Assembly (NCBI GenBank): GCA_963281255.1
Contig: OY725488.1
Coordinates: 5,355,925-5,419,924, forward strand
Direction of reading: 5' to 3'
Length of the DNA: 64,000 nt
DNA from: Aphrocallistes beatrix
Lineage: Eukaryota; Porifera; Hexactinellida; Sceptrulophora; Aphrocallistidae
Within the stretch, counting starts at the first letter, position 1; every line of letters starts with the position of its first letter. Below are positions 53,808-64,000 of the stretch, piece after piece. The notes beneath the pieces are model-generated. The model saw only the letters and a list, made by a program, of their open reading frames with translations. It ran no database searches and was not told the DNA's origin. The position numbers were made by a program, and so were the translations under genes.

Positions 53808-55352
53808 TTAACAAATCGCAGAGCAGCCTCCTTGTGCAGTGATGTTAAGATAAGGAGTAATCGAAGTAGGACGAGTTGTATTCCTGGCGATACAGCAAAC
53901 ACTCGTAAAGTTCCTGTATAGCACGGTTTCATTGAAAGGCAGAGCAAGGAACGTCCCAATAACCAGAGCTGATACGAGCATGAATATCCCAATAGAACTC
54001 CCAATTTCTTTTTCACCCACCTTCAGTTTGGTGGGTATAAGGACAAGTGGAATCGACCCGAAATATCCGTTGGTTAGTCCAAAGGCGCTTATGATCACGA
54101 GATAAATAGGGAGGCCGTATTCTACGGGAACGAGCGGTCGAGACAAAGGGAAAATAAACAGCACAATTAACGGAATAAATATTAGACGAAAGAGACTGAT
54201 GATCAAAAGAGCAAAACTACTGCATTTGATGGGGATAAGCGTAAACCACCGAATTATAAAGTCAGAGAGGACAAATGTTGTGAGTGAGATTATTGGAACC
54301 CAATCGCAAATTTGAGGATGACAAGGGTAGGCCGCAGTAGTGAATGTAGGAAAGAGGAAGAGAGTGATGATAAAGTTGAAGAAGAGAGTGAATTGGAGAG
54401 AGCAAGTTTTCCTAAATATGCTAAATTTTCGTTTAAGAGATCGTGTGAACCTCTTGCATAGAGATCCATTTGTCTTGAATGTGTTTAGAAGAGGATGTTG
54501 GTCTGCTTTGATCGACCCTAAACGACCAGCTATGACAGATTCTTCTGAAACTTCGTCGTTGTTCTGTTCAATATGTCTATATTCAACAAGAAAATTATTT
54601 TCCTTAGCGAGACCTAACCAATATTTCGAGAATTTGTGATAATAAATGAATGGCCAAACGAAAAAACTTGCTAGCATTACACAAATGGTTAATCCCACGT
54701 AAATTTGTGAATCATAGAAAATACATGAATTTTTAGGTTTTAATAGCTTAGTCGAGATACGGAAGAATGCAGAAGTGAGCCCAGAAACCGTCTCCCCAAC
54801 AACAAGGGCCTGGGTGTAATGCTTTGGTAAATGGCTGGAGGCACTATAATAGGAAGGTTGCGCAATTCCTATTCCTATCCCTGTAATCAATCCAGCTAAT
54901 AGAGGTGTGTAGCCTATTGAAGTAGGGAGGGAGTCTAGTACACCCTCTGTTGCTAGCACGCTGAATATCAGAAAGAACAGGAGAGAGATGATGTAGAGGA
55001 TGTGTCCTGTTAAGATTCTCTTAGCAAAAGAAATATACTCTGAAATCAGATTGGTAATGAGACAGAAGAAGGCGTTCGAACAAACCATTATGCTAACCAT
55101 AGCCCAGTAGAATAAATGCAAGTCGCAGAACTTGTCTTGGTAAAAGTCAAGCAGGAATATAAAGGCATTGTAAGGGAATAGAAGTGCCATTCCTTGGTAA
55201 AGAAAAGCGATGTAGAGAAGGTTGAAACGATCTTTAGGAACATTCGAGTGCTCTATTCGGATATTTTTTAATTCTCGAGAAGATATTGAGATGGCTTTGG
55301 AAGCATTACTGGCAATTGAACGCTTTGATTCACTGAAATCCTCTTTATGCAT
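53808..55352 (-). CDS. Equilibrative nucleoside transporter, ENT4-like (SLC29)
   Basis: A 514-residue membrane protein in one exon with about 11 hydrophobic helices, the ENT fold. ENT4/PMAT carries monoamines and other organic cations, and adenosine at acidic pH. Family signs are GMALLFPYNAFI in helix 1 (about 52-63), ITGIGIGIAQPSYYSASSHL and VGETVSGLTSAFFRISTKLL in helices 4-5 (the G-E-x-x-x-G motif also seen in ENT4), FGLTNGYFGSIPLVLIPTK in helix 10 (about 426-444) and GTFLALPF in helix 11. The N-terminal 45 residues are Ser-rich and cytoplasmic. The loop between helices 6 and 7 is long (about 245-320) and basic, ending RSLKRKFSIFRKTCS. The start is the ATG at 55352. The orthologue call to ENT4 and not ENT1-3 rests on the helix 4-5 motif and is tentative. 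Confidence 0.88.
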   Translation of the reverse strand: MHKEDFSESKRSIASNASKAISISSRELKNIRIEHSNVPKDRFNLLYIAFLYQGMALLFPYNAFIFLLDFYQDKFCDLHLFYWAMVSIMVCSNAFFCLITNLISEYISFAKRILTGHILYIISLLFFLIFSVLATEGVLDSLPTSIGYTPLLAGLITGIGIGIAQPSYYSASSHLPKHYTQALVVGETVSGLTSAFFRISTKLLKPKNSCIFYDSQIYVGLTICVMLASFFVWPFIYYHKFSKYWLGLAKENNFLVEYRHIEQNNDEVSEESVIAGRLGSIKADQHPLLNTFKTNGSLCKRFTRSLKRKFSIFRKTCSLQFTLFFNFIITLFLFPTFTTAAYPCHPQICDWVPIISLTTFVLSDFIIRWFTLIPIKCSSFALLIISLFRLIFIPLIVLFIFPLSRPLVPVEYGLPIYLVIISAFGLTNGYFGSIPLVLIPTKLKVGEKEIGSSIGIFMLVSALVIGTFLALPFNETVLYRNFTSVCCIARNTTRPTSITPYLNITAQGGCSAIC

Positions 55353-56361
55353 CAGAGAATACCATAATATATAAATCTGATATTAGCGAAGCTAACACTC
55401 AAGCAAAAAAATCAATTGTAACTAGCTTGAGAAGGAATGCACTTTTTTTGTTTGTTTGTTTGTCCAAATTGATTGAAGGACTGGCAAGTCTTAGAGATAT
55501 GAAAATTGGCATGTAGGTGTAAAATGATGAGTCTACAGTTAAGTCCGAATTTCTAAGCGAAATTTCACACCTCTGAAAAAAATGGAAAACAATTTTTAAA
55601 ACTTATATGGAATGGGAAAGCTTCACTCTCACAATAGAAATCATTGTACGGAACCACAATAAACTGTCGTTGTGTAATAATACTTTAATGTAATAACTTA
55701 TACACATTTGTTAATCTTCTCATGGTGCATAGCGATACACTAAATTATGTACATATTTTTACACCAAAAATGTGCATACAATTTAAAAACATACACTAGA
55801 GTGTTAATAGGAAGATTTAAATTGAAAACTTTCACCTATCAAGGTAAAATTACGCATAGGGATCAAAATAGCAAAACAGCACACTTTTGGACAAATAAAT
55901 TGAAATCAGTAGTTCTGTAGCAAAAAGCCTCAGAGGACCCCTTTGGGGGCTTTTTTTACCTAAAATGCTCGCTTGGTTCAATAATGTTGAAGTAGAATTT
56001 TTACAAAACCCCCAGAAAGCTGATTTTTGGCTATGGCTCCACTAAGTTCTGACCTCAGACGTCATTGTCACCTTTTTTATAATTAGAAATTTCAGTTTTT
56101 TTACTATAACTCAGCCAATTTAAGTGATAGAAGGCTGAAATTTTAATTTGTTAGAATGGGATGGGAGAATGAAAGCGAGGATTCAATAATTTCATTCAAA
56201 GAAATATCATCGACGAAACATCCGCCATTCAGTATTCACAATTATTACAAGTGTGCTTTGTCGCTTGTGGTACGTACGCGACTTGCTAATACTTGGCATC
56301 CCCTGCGGGGCCTATTAATATTCACATGGCCTAAACCATGGATACAATACTTCATAGAGAG
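55353..56361. repeat. Intergenic with tandem-unit and family-J fragments
   Basis: 55455-55600 follows the unit at 205-330 (TTTGTCCAAATTGATTGAAG; GAAAATTGGCATGTAGGTGT). 56010-56145 follows the middle of family J (GGCTATGGCTCCACTAAGTT; ACCTCAGACGTCATTGTCAC). No gene is convincing; a 102-residue open frame at 56156 runs into the next element and I do not call it. Confidence 0.6.
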
Positions 56362-56815
56362 CAGCGGTGGGCAACCTGGGGCCCGCGACTCTTTTCAAAC
56401 ACTATTATGGGGCCCGCGTGTTAGTGATTGTAATACAAAATGGGCCCGCCTAATTTTGGTGTGAAATTGATGCTGAATATCAATATATTTTCTATAATCA
56501 TTATATAATGATTCAATTTATTTTACTTAGTTATTTTTGCTTTTACTATGTATAATTTAGTTGTTACATTGCTTCCATATAGGTTTCTAATGAGTCAACT
56601 TATTATGGTACCATAATGACCAGTATATTGAAATGATCAGGGTTTTTCCTCCTATTATCTCTCCTGACAAAACTACAAGGATAATTGAATGAAATTCTGG
56701 CACGGATTCTGGGGTGTGCACCTTGAGGTATGCTTTTAATTTGATACACTACTGTGCCACGTTGCTATTTTTGTAAGATTTGGGGCCCACTTAAGGATTA
56801 AGGTTGCCCACCACT
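56362..56815. mobile_element. hAT-type element, GGTGGGCAACC ends
   Basis: Starts CAGCGGTGGGCAACCTGGGG and ends AAGGTTGCCCACCACTG. Flanking ATAGAGAG and ATATATAG match at six of eight positions, consistent with a decayed hAT target duplication. GGGCCCGC motifs recur inside. The remnant at 25042/25868 is of the same family. Confidence 0.75.
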
Positions 56816-57818
56816 GATATATAGTATGTTCAATTTTATCGATAGCATGTATTTATATTCTCTGATTACTAGATAAGACATTTATTGAGTGGGATAGAAG
56901 ACATAATTCCGGATAAGATTATATTTTCGAACTTGCTCTAGGGGTGGCAGACGTGGTACGGCTGGTACGGCGAGTACCGTACCACTGTTTCGTGTAGTTA
57001 CCATGTTAAAAGTTACTAAAAAATCCAACATCCCCCCCCTACGTCACATTATGTCACAATCAGTCCCTTAAACAGATTTGCTGCCAACTAAAATCGTAAA
57101 TTACATGTAAAGAATTGTGAATTAATTCCATTACGACCTTGTGTTTCAATACTAAAATATCATATTACTACATATATAGAACAAAATTTCAATTGAAATA
57201 ATTGTGCAGACACACAGCAAGGGAGACGGAGGTAGTTGTAGAGTGGTTAGTTGTCGCAGCGGTCCAAGAACATTTGTGTTTGGAGGGTTAAAGAGGCAAG
57301 GAGATAAAAACATAGCGAACGAGCAAAAGAGGAGTCTAGAGGGTTTGCTCCATATAAAAAATATATCGAACTGTCTAGTCATATGGCAATCATCTAGTGT
57401 TATTTTGCTAGATGTTATTATGAGACTAGTAGCCACGTTCTCATGCAAAATTTTATTGCAATCAATAGATACTTGCTAGTTTTTGGTACCGCTAAATGCT
57501 GGTAAACCATGCGTACATTTAAATTATTTGTTTTCCATATCTAGCATGAAGGATTTGGACGTACGTACCTAATACTACCATATCTGCTTATTATTATACC
57601 ACTTTTTTTATTGTGATGATAATGATATCTCACAATAAAAGTATACGTATTTTGAATCCTACATGCCCTGTGCGTGGTCGTTTAAAAGATATAGAGCTAA
57701 GAAAATTTAGAAAATTCCTTGCTGCTGCAGAGATCACGGGAGGGAAACTGAGGGTTGAATTCTGCAATAAAACAGTGTAATAATGGAACATTGTAGGTGC
57801 TTGATCTGTTGCTTTGCA
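56816..57818. other. Intergenic, no gene seen
   Basis: AT-rich. At about 56939 CTAGGGGTGGCAGACGTGG and GGTACGG repeats (to about 56990) resemble the end of yet another hAT-like element, without a matching partner. The open frames at 57152-57479 look random. Confidence 0.4.
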
Positions 57819-59135
57819 TTACAGGGTGACACATAAGTTCTGTTACAAGCTTCGTTAGGTATAAAATTTCTTATACTCAAACGATCTTAGTTATTAGGTC
57901 CTTAGAGATTGTAATTCGAATATTTTCAATGATTTCAAAATATTTTTCGATTCTATGACTTAGAAATGTGTTTTGTATGGTGAGTTTTGAGAAAAAAAGT
58001 GTCCTTGCACGCAGCGAAAATCGTGAATCAAGGTCCACTGCTTTTCAAGTTATCTTCCCAGAGTCTTCAAATTCTAGGAAAAATTAGCTCACACATTTTC
58101 CTCGAACACTCTAAATTTGTAGAGATATAAGATGTTCAGATCAGTGCATTTTGAAGACTAATTGGATCAGATTTTTTTGTGATGTGAAAAAAAGTGCCAT
58201 TTTGTGGAATTTTGGAAAATGTACCTGATTTGAGCTGCGACTGAATAACTTTTTCTAGTTTCTGATAACGAATTCAGTGGATTTATGAAATATTTCTATG
58301 GCGAATGAAAGGTAATATAACGATTATTCATATTTTCATACCTTGACTCAAAATGTGCCAAATTTGCCGACCAAAGAAATTTCAGCTCAGGATTTTAATT
58401 TAACAGCAGAATTTATTATAATTGGCTAATATACAGGGTGGGGACTGGGAAATAAGTTCTGTCCCCAGCATAATTGGGCATATTTTTTCCACAACTCCCA
58501 TAATCTTAGTTATTATAATGATTAGATATTGTAGATAGAATATTCTGAACGGTTTTGTGAGAGTTTATCCAATCTACAAGTAGAACCTTGAACTACAATT
58601 TGCAGGACAAAGTTTGTGAAGAAAAAATGTGTCGCGTGCCGCAGCTAAAATCGAGAATATGAGTCAACTGCTTTCCAAACTATCTCTTCAGCATCGATAT
58701 TCGGGGATAGATTAGCGCCCGAAATCTTTTGTTAAACGTTGAATTAACAAAGAAATCCATTAAACATAGTTCTATAGAAGAAGCTGGCAATTCAATGAAG
58801 AGTTGAAATCAGGTTAATTTGGACAATACCCCAAAATGACACTTTTTTTCATATCACCAAAAGATCAGGACCAAATGATTGCCAATATCTCTAGATCTGA
58901 ATCTAATTTATCTTTACAACTTTTGTATGTTTGATGGAAATGTCTGAGCTAAATTTCTTCATAATGTAGGGAGTCTAGAGAGATAATTAGCAGTGGGCCA
59001 TATTCTCGATTTTAGCTGCGGCACGCGACACATTTTTCTTCACAAACTTTGTCCTGCAAGTTGTAGTTCAAGGTTCTAGATTGGATAAACTCTCACAAAA
59101 TCGTTCAGAATATTCGAGCTCATGAAAAAAATTGT
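57819..59135. repeat. Two diverged TACAGGGTG-headed repeats, one with inverted arms
   Basis: Both 57819 and 58431 start with TACAGGGTG followed after a few bases by ATAAGTTCTGT, and continue in parallel through AATCTTAGTTATTA and ACTGCTTTCCAAA/TTTTCAAG blocks. In the second copy the left arm (58540-58700) reappears inverted at 58965-59120: CGCGTGCCGCAGCTAAAATC versus GATTTTAGCTGCGGCACGCG. No ORF is present. The class is unknown. Confidence 0.7.
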
Positions 59136-59694
59136 TCAAAACTCAACTAAGGCTGTATATTATGCAAATGCCCTATGAGTCACTTAATGGAGCTGCACTA
59201 TCGCCTGTCGACTGACATTTTAAAATATTTCAGTCAACCAATTTATTGGCGATGATATGTATAGAAAATAAGCAGGAAAACTAGTATTAACAAACACAAA
59301 TGCCTTCAGTAATGTTCAAAGTATTTATAATAGGTAAAGAAAATGTTTCTTTAAAGAGTCAAGTTTCAGGAAGATCTCCTTTTTAGTTAGCTTCTAAAAT
59401 GATCGTGATAACCGGTCGACCTTATCCTCTCTCCTGCAAAAACGAGAATAGTTGGGACTTCAAATTATCAGGAAAGGTATTTCGCAGCGATGGGCTGTCT
59501 GGATAGAAGTAACTGCTTGGAAAGACGGAGGAAAACAGCTGTAATTTCTAGATCACTTTATTTAAATTAAATAGATGCCAATCATAAACTAAACTATTCT
59601 CGGGATCTGGATCGCGATGAGTACTTTGAATGTGTAAATAACGAATATGAAATCAAATATGGAGTATCTCTTACATTTTGAGTGCATAATATTT
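59136..59694. other. Intergenic, no gene seen
   Basis: AT-rich, nothing recognised. Confidence 0.4.
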
Positions 59695-61045
59695 CAATAT
59701 CTAGTTGAAGCCGGTTTTTTCTTACACCGGGTTATCCTTACTATCAGTTTATTCTTACCAATTTTATCTGCAAATCGGGTTTTTTTTACTACCGTTTTTT
59801 TCTTAATTCGGTTTATTCTTACTATTTTTTGATCTGATAAGAAATAGTGGGAGTCCGACAACTCGCAACGTGAAGATTTATGAACATTTTGATTAATTAG
59901 TTTCAATTATAAGTTTTCCTTTAAATTGGTTTCATTAGATGGGTACAACAACCCCTGTGAAATGAAAACATCAAGGTGTATTATGTACGATAACTCATAA
60001 AATCTACTACTTTATTATTCCTTTTAATAAGCGAAGTCAAGTATTTAACTATTTATTAACAATTCTTCTCTATTTCCCATAAATGTACCCTCCTTCGATT
60101 AGCTTCTCTGCACCTCTCTGAGACCTGGTTAGTCTGAAAGACGGGTGGTGTACTTCTGCCATAATAAAATGTGTTTGAGTTCAAAAAATAGAGTATTTTA
60201 CGACAATCACGATCTTTTTTATTAATTATAGAGGTCTACATTAGGGGTGTTATCCGGTTCCAAAAAATCGAATGAGATTCGATACCCGGGTAATTAAATC
60301 CGAATACCCGGGTATTGCGCATTATATAAAAAGGCATTGGATTACGCTATAACAGCGCTAAAAATAACCACATGGTGTTTTTAAAATATATGGAATATTT
60401 ACAATACAAGTCCAAACTGCAAACTAGTATTTCTCAAATATTTCAAAAGTAAACAGTATACGTATATTAGTGACATTTCAGATTATTTTAGAATAATTTC
60501 ATTTAGTAGTAGTTAGAAGATTTTCTTATTAACAATATTTCTTTGTTACTTCTCACATATTTAATTTACTATCGTATATTAAACAAATAGAGTCATTAAT
60601 GTTAATTTGCAAACGAGTCTTTCTTACATAAACTGAAAATCCATGATTCAATGTCTATACAATGATCTTACCATTTATTAAAAGAATATTGAAAAGTATT
60701 CTATAAACTTAAAAAAATACCCGGGTACCCGGGTATTAGCTTGGCAAAGGATTCGAGAACCGGGTATTAGAATTCGAGGATTCGTCGACGCCTCTAGTCT
60801 ACATAATACACCTTGATGTTTTCATTTCACAGTGGTTATAATTGAAACTAATCAATAAAAATATTCATGAGTCTTCACGTTGCGAATTGTCAGATTCCCA
60901 CTATTTCTTATCAGATCAAAATAGTAAGAATAAACCGAATTAAGAAAAAACGGTAGTAAAAATAAACCGATTTGCAGATAAAATCGGTAAGAATAAACTG
61001 ATAGTAAGGATAACCCGGTGTAAGAAAAACCCGGTTTCAACTGTA
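59695..61045. mobile_element. Long inverted-repeat element (pogo-like ends) holding a hAT MITE
   Basis: The left arm begins at about 59701 with AGTTGAAGCCGG, TTTTTTCTTACACCGGGTT and more. The right arm ends ACCCGGTGTAAGAAAAACCC then GGTTTCAACTGTA. Arms of about 250-300 bases pair over most of their length (TCTTATCAGATCAAAATAGT; CACCTTGATGTTTTCATTTC). The CAGTTGAA-type end at a TA resembles the other pogo-like MITEs. A hAT MITE sits at 60242-60796, next to the inner end of the right arm. Confidence 0.75.
60242..60796. mobile_element. hAT-type MITE, ACCCGGGTA family
   Basis: The 555-bp element runs from TAGGGGTGTTATCCGGTTCC to GGATTCGTCGACGCCTCTA and has the perfect 8-bp duplication GTCTACAT on both sides (60234-60241, 60797-60804). 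GAATACCCGGGTATT-like motifs occur near each end. Confidence 0.9.
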
Positions 61046-61660
61046 TATCCACTCTAACACGATTTGTATGGAATATTCCGTCGTGGTCAATTCCTGACTC
61101 TGCTTAATATCCTGATTACCGGAGTTGTCTGTAGAGCGAACTTCGGCTTATTGCATTACAAAACATTATCAAAGTCTAGACTCCTTTAATAAAACTCCAC
61201 CATTAGTGAACTCGATAGAAAGAAATCTGCAGCTGCCTCAACTAAATTCACATGGTAGCGGAGAATTACATGCTTGCCAGGCCATTGAGAATTGTAATGT
61301 CAAAACAAAAGGATTAATCATATACTGTAATATAACAAAACACATAATCAGGTAATACGTAATGTGGCGGCAGGTGGCAGATAATGAGGCAATACTCAGT
61401 AAGGAAATGATTTGATGAACAAAAACGGTATGTGTACTGTGTAGCTTGAACTTTTAAACGATTTAAAATAAAATAAAAAACATAATTAATATTATATAAT
61501 ATAGAAATTCTAGATTTGTCAATGCTATAACCTTCTCTCTGTTTTCTCAGAATTTCTTAAAAAACAATTACATATGATTCGAGTTCCCAGAAAGTAATGA
61601 AGAAAAAAATCTTACAAATGCTCGTATGTCATATAGCGTAAACACTCTGGAACTTACCTC
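61046..61660. other. Intergenic, no gene seen
   Basis: AT-rich sequence downstream of the BCAR3-like gene (which reads to the left). No repeats recognised. Confidence 0.45.
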
Positions 61661-63163
61661 CTAATAGTCTGACATGAGACCCGCAAGAATGCTGATGAGC
61701 GTTTCAGCACAACCATACAACTCAAAGTCGTCTAGGAATCTCCGCTCTATTTTCGAGAGCAAGGTCTTCACGTGGTTCTGCTGAAGGAAGTGCTTCAGGG
61801 CGGGGTCTTCTGCTTCTCTCTTCAGCAGCTTTTGCATGCCAGACAACCTCTCTGTTGGTAGGCTATACCTCCTCGCGGCTTCGAAGTGATTCAGAAACGC
61901 GTCTAATCCGGACATGAGGGAGTTCTGCCGCGAGGCGTCCTCTGGTAGCACCTCCTGCACCCTTAGCAAGATGTTGTAGAGCACTGGCTGCAGGTAAGGG
62001 ATGAGCGGCGGTGGGAGAGATTCCTCCAGACCTGAGAAGTAAGAGAGAGCTAGCGGCTTTAGTTGTAGCTCAAACACTGTCAGGATTCCGGAGGACTTCT
62101 CCCTCAGGGAGCCCCAGGTGTTGGTAAGTTTGGACAAGTGAGGGGACATTAGTGCCTCCATTATGGACATGAATCCGAATACATTCCTAAAGGTGGGCCC
62201 CGAGAGTTCCTTCGCTAGAGAAATGAGATGGGCGAGCAGACTAGAGCGCGCGTCTAAGTTAGAGGCTGCGAATAGCGACAAGAGAACTAAGTACTTAAGC
62301 TGGCAATGCTGGAACCAGACTTCTCTCTGTAGGGAGTGATTGTAAGGCATTAGGAGCCGCTGGAGCCCCGATACCCCGAGCCTATCTGACGCAGAGCCGC
62401 TGTCATCTTCCCCTAAACCTAGCTGCGTGGAAACGAGGTCCCCTCGGGTGATCTGCATGGCCAGGACTGCAGGTGAGTGCTCAAGCAGCCGCAGTGGGAG
62501 GTAGGCAACCTTAGAAGAGAATAAAATGCTCTTCACGAGGTCCATCAACTGGAGGTATTGTGCTGAGTTTGTGCTCGTCTCGTGCGTGTCCAGGAGAGAC
62601 GGGACAGTAAGGTTGGCGAAATAGGCGGGGGAGAGACGGGATGTGATGTTCCTACCCTTGGAGTTATGGTGAACATACGGAGCATCTCCTCCCCTGGTAC
62701 TGTTGGTTGTCAAGTGAGGGTCTGGAATGAGAGGGGAAGTTTCTGGCATATTTCCACTTTCTCCTTCAGCTGTAGTTATACTTCTGTCGATGGGGTAGCG
62801 TAGGACGGCAGGAGAGCTCTCAGATACCGGACATCCGGTCTTCACGTGGTGCCGGATAAGTTCTGCAACAGTCTGGAACGAGTCCGAGGTCAGACGGTAG
62901 GTCGAAGTGCCATCCGGCTGACTAATGGCAGAGAAGAGAAAATTAATCGTTTCCCCCGCCCAGGACACGACCAGCGTGTAAGAGCCAGGCTGAGATATGC
63001 TCTCCCTCACAAGGAAGTCTCCGTCTTTCGTTACTAGGAAGTCAGCAGCTCCGCGTTGTATTTTAGAATGGAACCAGGGTTGATCTTCTATCAAGATGTT
63101 AGCAGCATCAAGCGCCGACCTATCATTCTCTTTGTAGGGGTAGAGACAAGGTGTAGCAGCCAT
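61661..63163 (-). CDS. NSP/BCAR3-type adaptor (SH2 plus RasGEF-like domain)
   Basis: A 500-residue signalling adaptor in one exon. NSP proteins (BCAR3, SH2D3A, SH2D3C) have an N-terminal SH2 domain and a C-terminal CDC25-like fold that is catalytically closed and binds p130Cas-family scaffolds, linking receptor tyrosine signals to cell adhesion. The SH2 domain spans about 28-125: PWFHSKIQRGAADFL, the phosphotyrosine-binding GDFLVRES with its arginine, SYTLVVSWAGE, and FQTVAELIRHHVKTGCPVSE. A Ser/Thr-rich linker (about 130-185) follows. The rest (about 200-495) is helical and resembles the NSP GEF-like region: VLAMQITRGDLVSTQLG, FAASNLDARSSLLAHLISLA, FRNVFGFMSIMEALMSPHLSKL and YLQPVLYNILL. The length is close to SH2D3A (576) and shorter than BCAR3 (825). 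The start ATG lies 28 residues before the SH2. Confidence 0.9.
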   Translation of the reverse strand: MAATPCLYPYKENDRSALDAANILIEDQPWFHSKIQRGAADFLVTKDGDFLVRESISQPGSYTLVVSWAGETINFLFSAISQPDGTSTYRLTSDSFQTVAELIRHHVKTGCPVSESSPAVLRYPIDRSITTAEGESGNMPETSPLIPDPHLTTNSTRGGDAPYVHHNSKGRNITSRLSPAYFANLTVPSLLDTHETSTNSAQYLQLMDLVKSILFSSKVAYLPLRLLEHSPAVLAMQITRGDLVSTQLGLGEDDSGSASDRLGVSGLQRLLMPYNHSLQREVWFQHCQLKYLVLLSLFAASNLDARSSLLAHLISLAKELSGPTFRNVFGFMSIMEALMSPHLSKLTNTWGSLREKSSGILTVFELQLKPLALSYFSGLEESLPPPLIPYLQPVLYNILLRVQEVLPEDASRQNSLMSGLDAFLNHFEAARRYSLPTERLSGMQKLLKREAEDPALKHFLQQNHVKTLLSKIERRFLDDFELYGCAETLISILAGLMSDY

Positions 63164-63253
63164 TCAGCTGAGCTAGAAGGGAAGGGAATTCGGCTGTTTG
63201 GTAATAGTTACATATTTTATGTGGTAGAGTTCTAGTGTACAAATGTTAATATA
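63164..63253. other. Upstream spacer of the BCAR3-like gene
   Basis: A short stretch between the gene's ATG and the first of two MITEs. It should hold the promoter. No clear motif. Confidence 0.4.
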
Positions 63254-63435
63254 CTGTGGAACCTGCTTATTATAACCGCTACTCTATATCGCGGTCGCAT
63301 GTACCGTTATGTACATGCGACCGCGATATTCTGTATAAAACAGTCTGTCGTCGACTTTCTCACTACAATAACCTCTATACGTATAACGGTTATTTCGGCC
63401 AGTCCCTTGGGATGTCGTTATAGACTGGTTTCACT
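63254..63435. mobile_element. Pogo/Tigger-like MITE, short TATAACGGCC relative
   Basis: 182 bp, from CTGTGGAACCTGCTTATTAT to GTTATAGACTGGTTTCACTG, with TA flanks. An inner hairpin CGCGGTCGCATGTAC/GTACATGCGACCGCG sits at about 63289-63328. Confidence 0.8.
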
Positions 63436-63452
63436 GTATATGGAGGCATGTA

Positions 63453-63890
63453 CAGTACATCCTCGTTAATCCGAACACTTTATTCTTAGAATCCGAACAC
63501 CAACAGATCATATTATTCGCCTCTACAGTAGAAATCGTTTTTCGTCCATTTGATTACACTTTCTAGGGACAAATAGAGAGAGACAAAAATATCCGAATAT
63601 TTTATAATGAAATTGACATGAATAAAACAATTTATACTACAAATATTTGATGACAAAAAACCCCCGATTTCGACTGTATGTTATGAATCGAGCTTTATAA
63701 TCTTCAATCTTAAGAATAAGATTGAGAGACCTCGTTAAAAGGAATCATAACGAAATAATAACCGTGATATTAACTTAAATTTTTCATTTATCGTTAATTC
63801 CCCATTGAATTATTGTTATTTCACTAATCCGAACATTTTTTCGACCATTGAAATTTGATACAGAGTTGTTCGGATTAGGGGGAGGTAGGG
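63453..63890. mobile_element. Pogo/Tigger-like MITE, CTAATCCGAAC family
   Basis: Starts at TA with CAGTACATCCTCGTTAATCC, like 39435. The far end has ACTAATCCGAACATTTTTTC and TTGTTCGGATTAGG. The right terminal is damaged. The interior runs in the opposite direction to 39435. Confidence 0.75.
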
Positions 63891-64000
63891 ATGGACCGGG
63901 GACGGAATTCGGCCGGAGCCGGGGTTAGGGTTAATGTAAATAATACAAGTTTAGAGTTGTTGTGGCTTGGGTTAGTAACCTTATAAAAACATATACACGA
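63891..64000. other. Window edge, GC-richer start of another repeat
   Basis: GGACCGGGGACGGAATTCGG and GGAGCCGGGGTTAGGG look like the start of an unidentified repeat. Two TTAGGG-like hexamers are too few to be telomeric. Confidence 0.3.

Noticed and set aside
57152..57479. Overlapping open frames of 91-98 residues on both strands
   Set aside because: No conserved motif; typical of chance ORFs.
63925..63937. TTAGGG-like hexamers at the window edge
   Set aside because: Only two partial units in a GC-rich repeat; no telomere array.

Overview
The window is a piece of an animal (metazoan) nuclear genome. The recognisable genes are animal-type: akirin, an NSP/BCAR3-type SH2 adaptor, UBASH3 (STS), an ENT4-like transporter, SCAI, CLN5, TMEM234, a BEN-domain protein and ribosomal protein eS28 (RPS28). 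Non-coding DNA is AT-rich and heavily loaded with DNA transposons. I cannot name the species. Most genes are uninterrupted single-exon ORFs, although the animal homologues I know are usually split, so the lineage appears to have lost many introns. UBASH3 is the exception and keeps very large introns.

Layout. Positions 1-10212 and about 10971-21180 are two nearly identical copies of one 10.2 kb segment, separated by exactly 200 N and a 558-base partial repeat. Each copy holds akirin, a dead Tc1-like element, two hAT-type MITEs, an orphan seven-helix membrane protein and a YtcJ-like amidohydrolase. The first amidohydrolase is cut by the gap. This looks more like an unmerged allelic contig than a true duplication. 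TMEM234 follows (21.7-22.1 kb, +). From 48.7 kb down to 23.9 kb the minus strand carries four exons of UBASH3. They spell the ends of a UBA domain and a whole 2H-phosphoesterase domain with matching splice sites. Its roughly 16 kb intron contains, on the opposite strand, the intact single-exon genes RPS28 (26.6 kb) and SCAI (27.7-29.4 kb), plus three decayed mariner copies and a broken gene fragment beside a second 200-N gap. From 49.4 to 63.2 kb four minus-strand single-exon genes follow: CLN5, the BEN protein, the ENT4-like transporter and the BCAR3-like adaptor.

Mobile DNA dominates the rest. Visible by terminal repeats and target duplications are: (1) hAT-type non-autonomous elements with 8-bp target duplications, including a tiny GGCGCCGAAC-ended family with three independent insertions showing target duplications; (2) several pogo/Tigger-like MITE families with CAGT...ACTG ends at TA sites; (3) Tc1 and mariner copies, all damaged; (4) a modular family with ATCCTTACTATTAAAACTCG ends, TA microsatellites and a GC-rich hairpin tail, present a dozen or so times, which I cannot assign to a known superfamily; (5) very long inverted repeats (29.8-31.3, 42.8-43.1, 59.7-61.0 kb). 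Nesting is clear enough to order many insertions.

The genes do not form a single pathway: they are ordinary housekeeping, signalling and lysosomal genes. The amidohydrolase resembles bacterial YtcJ proteins and is a possible transferred gene. No rRNA, tRNA or CRISPR array was recognised.
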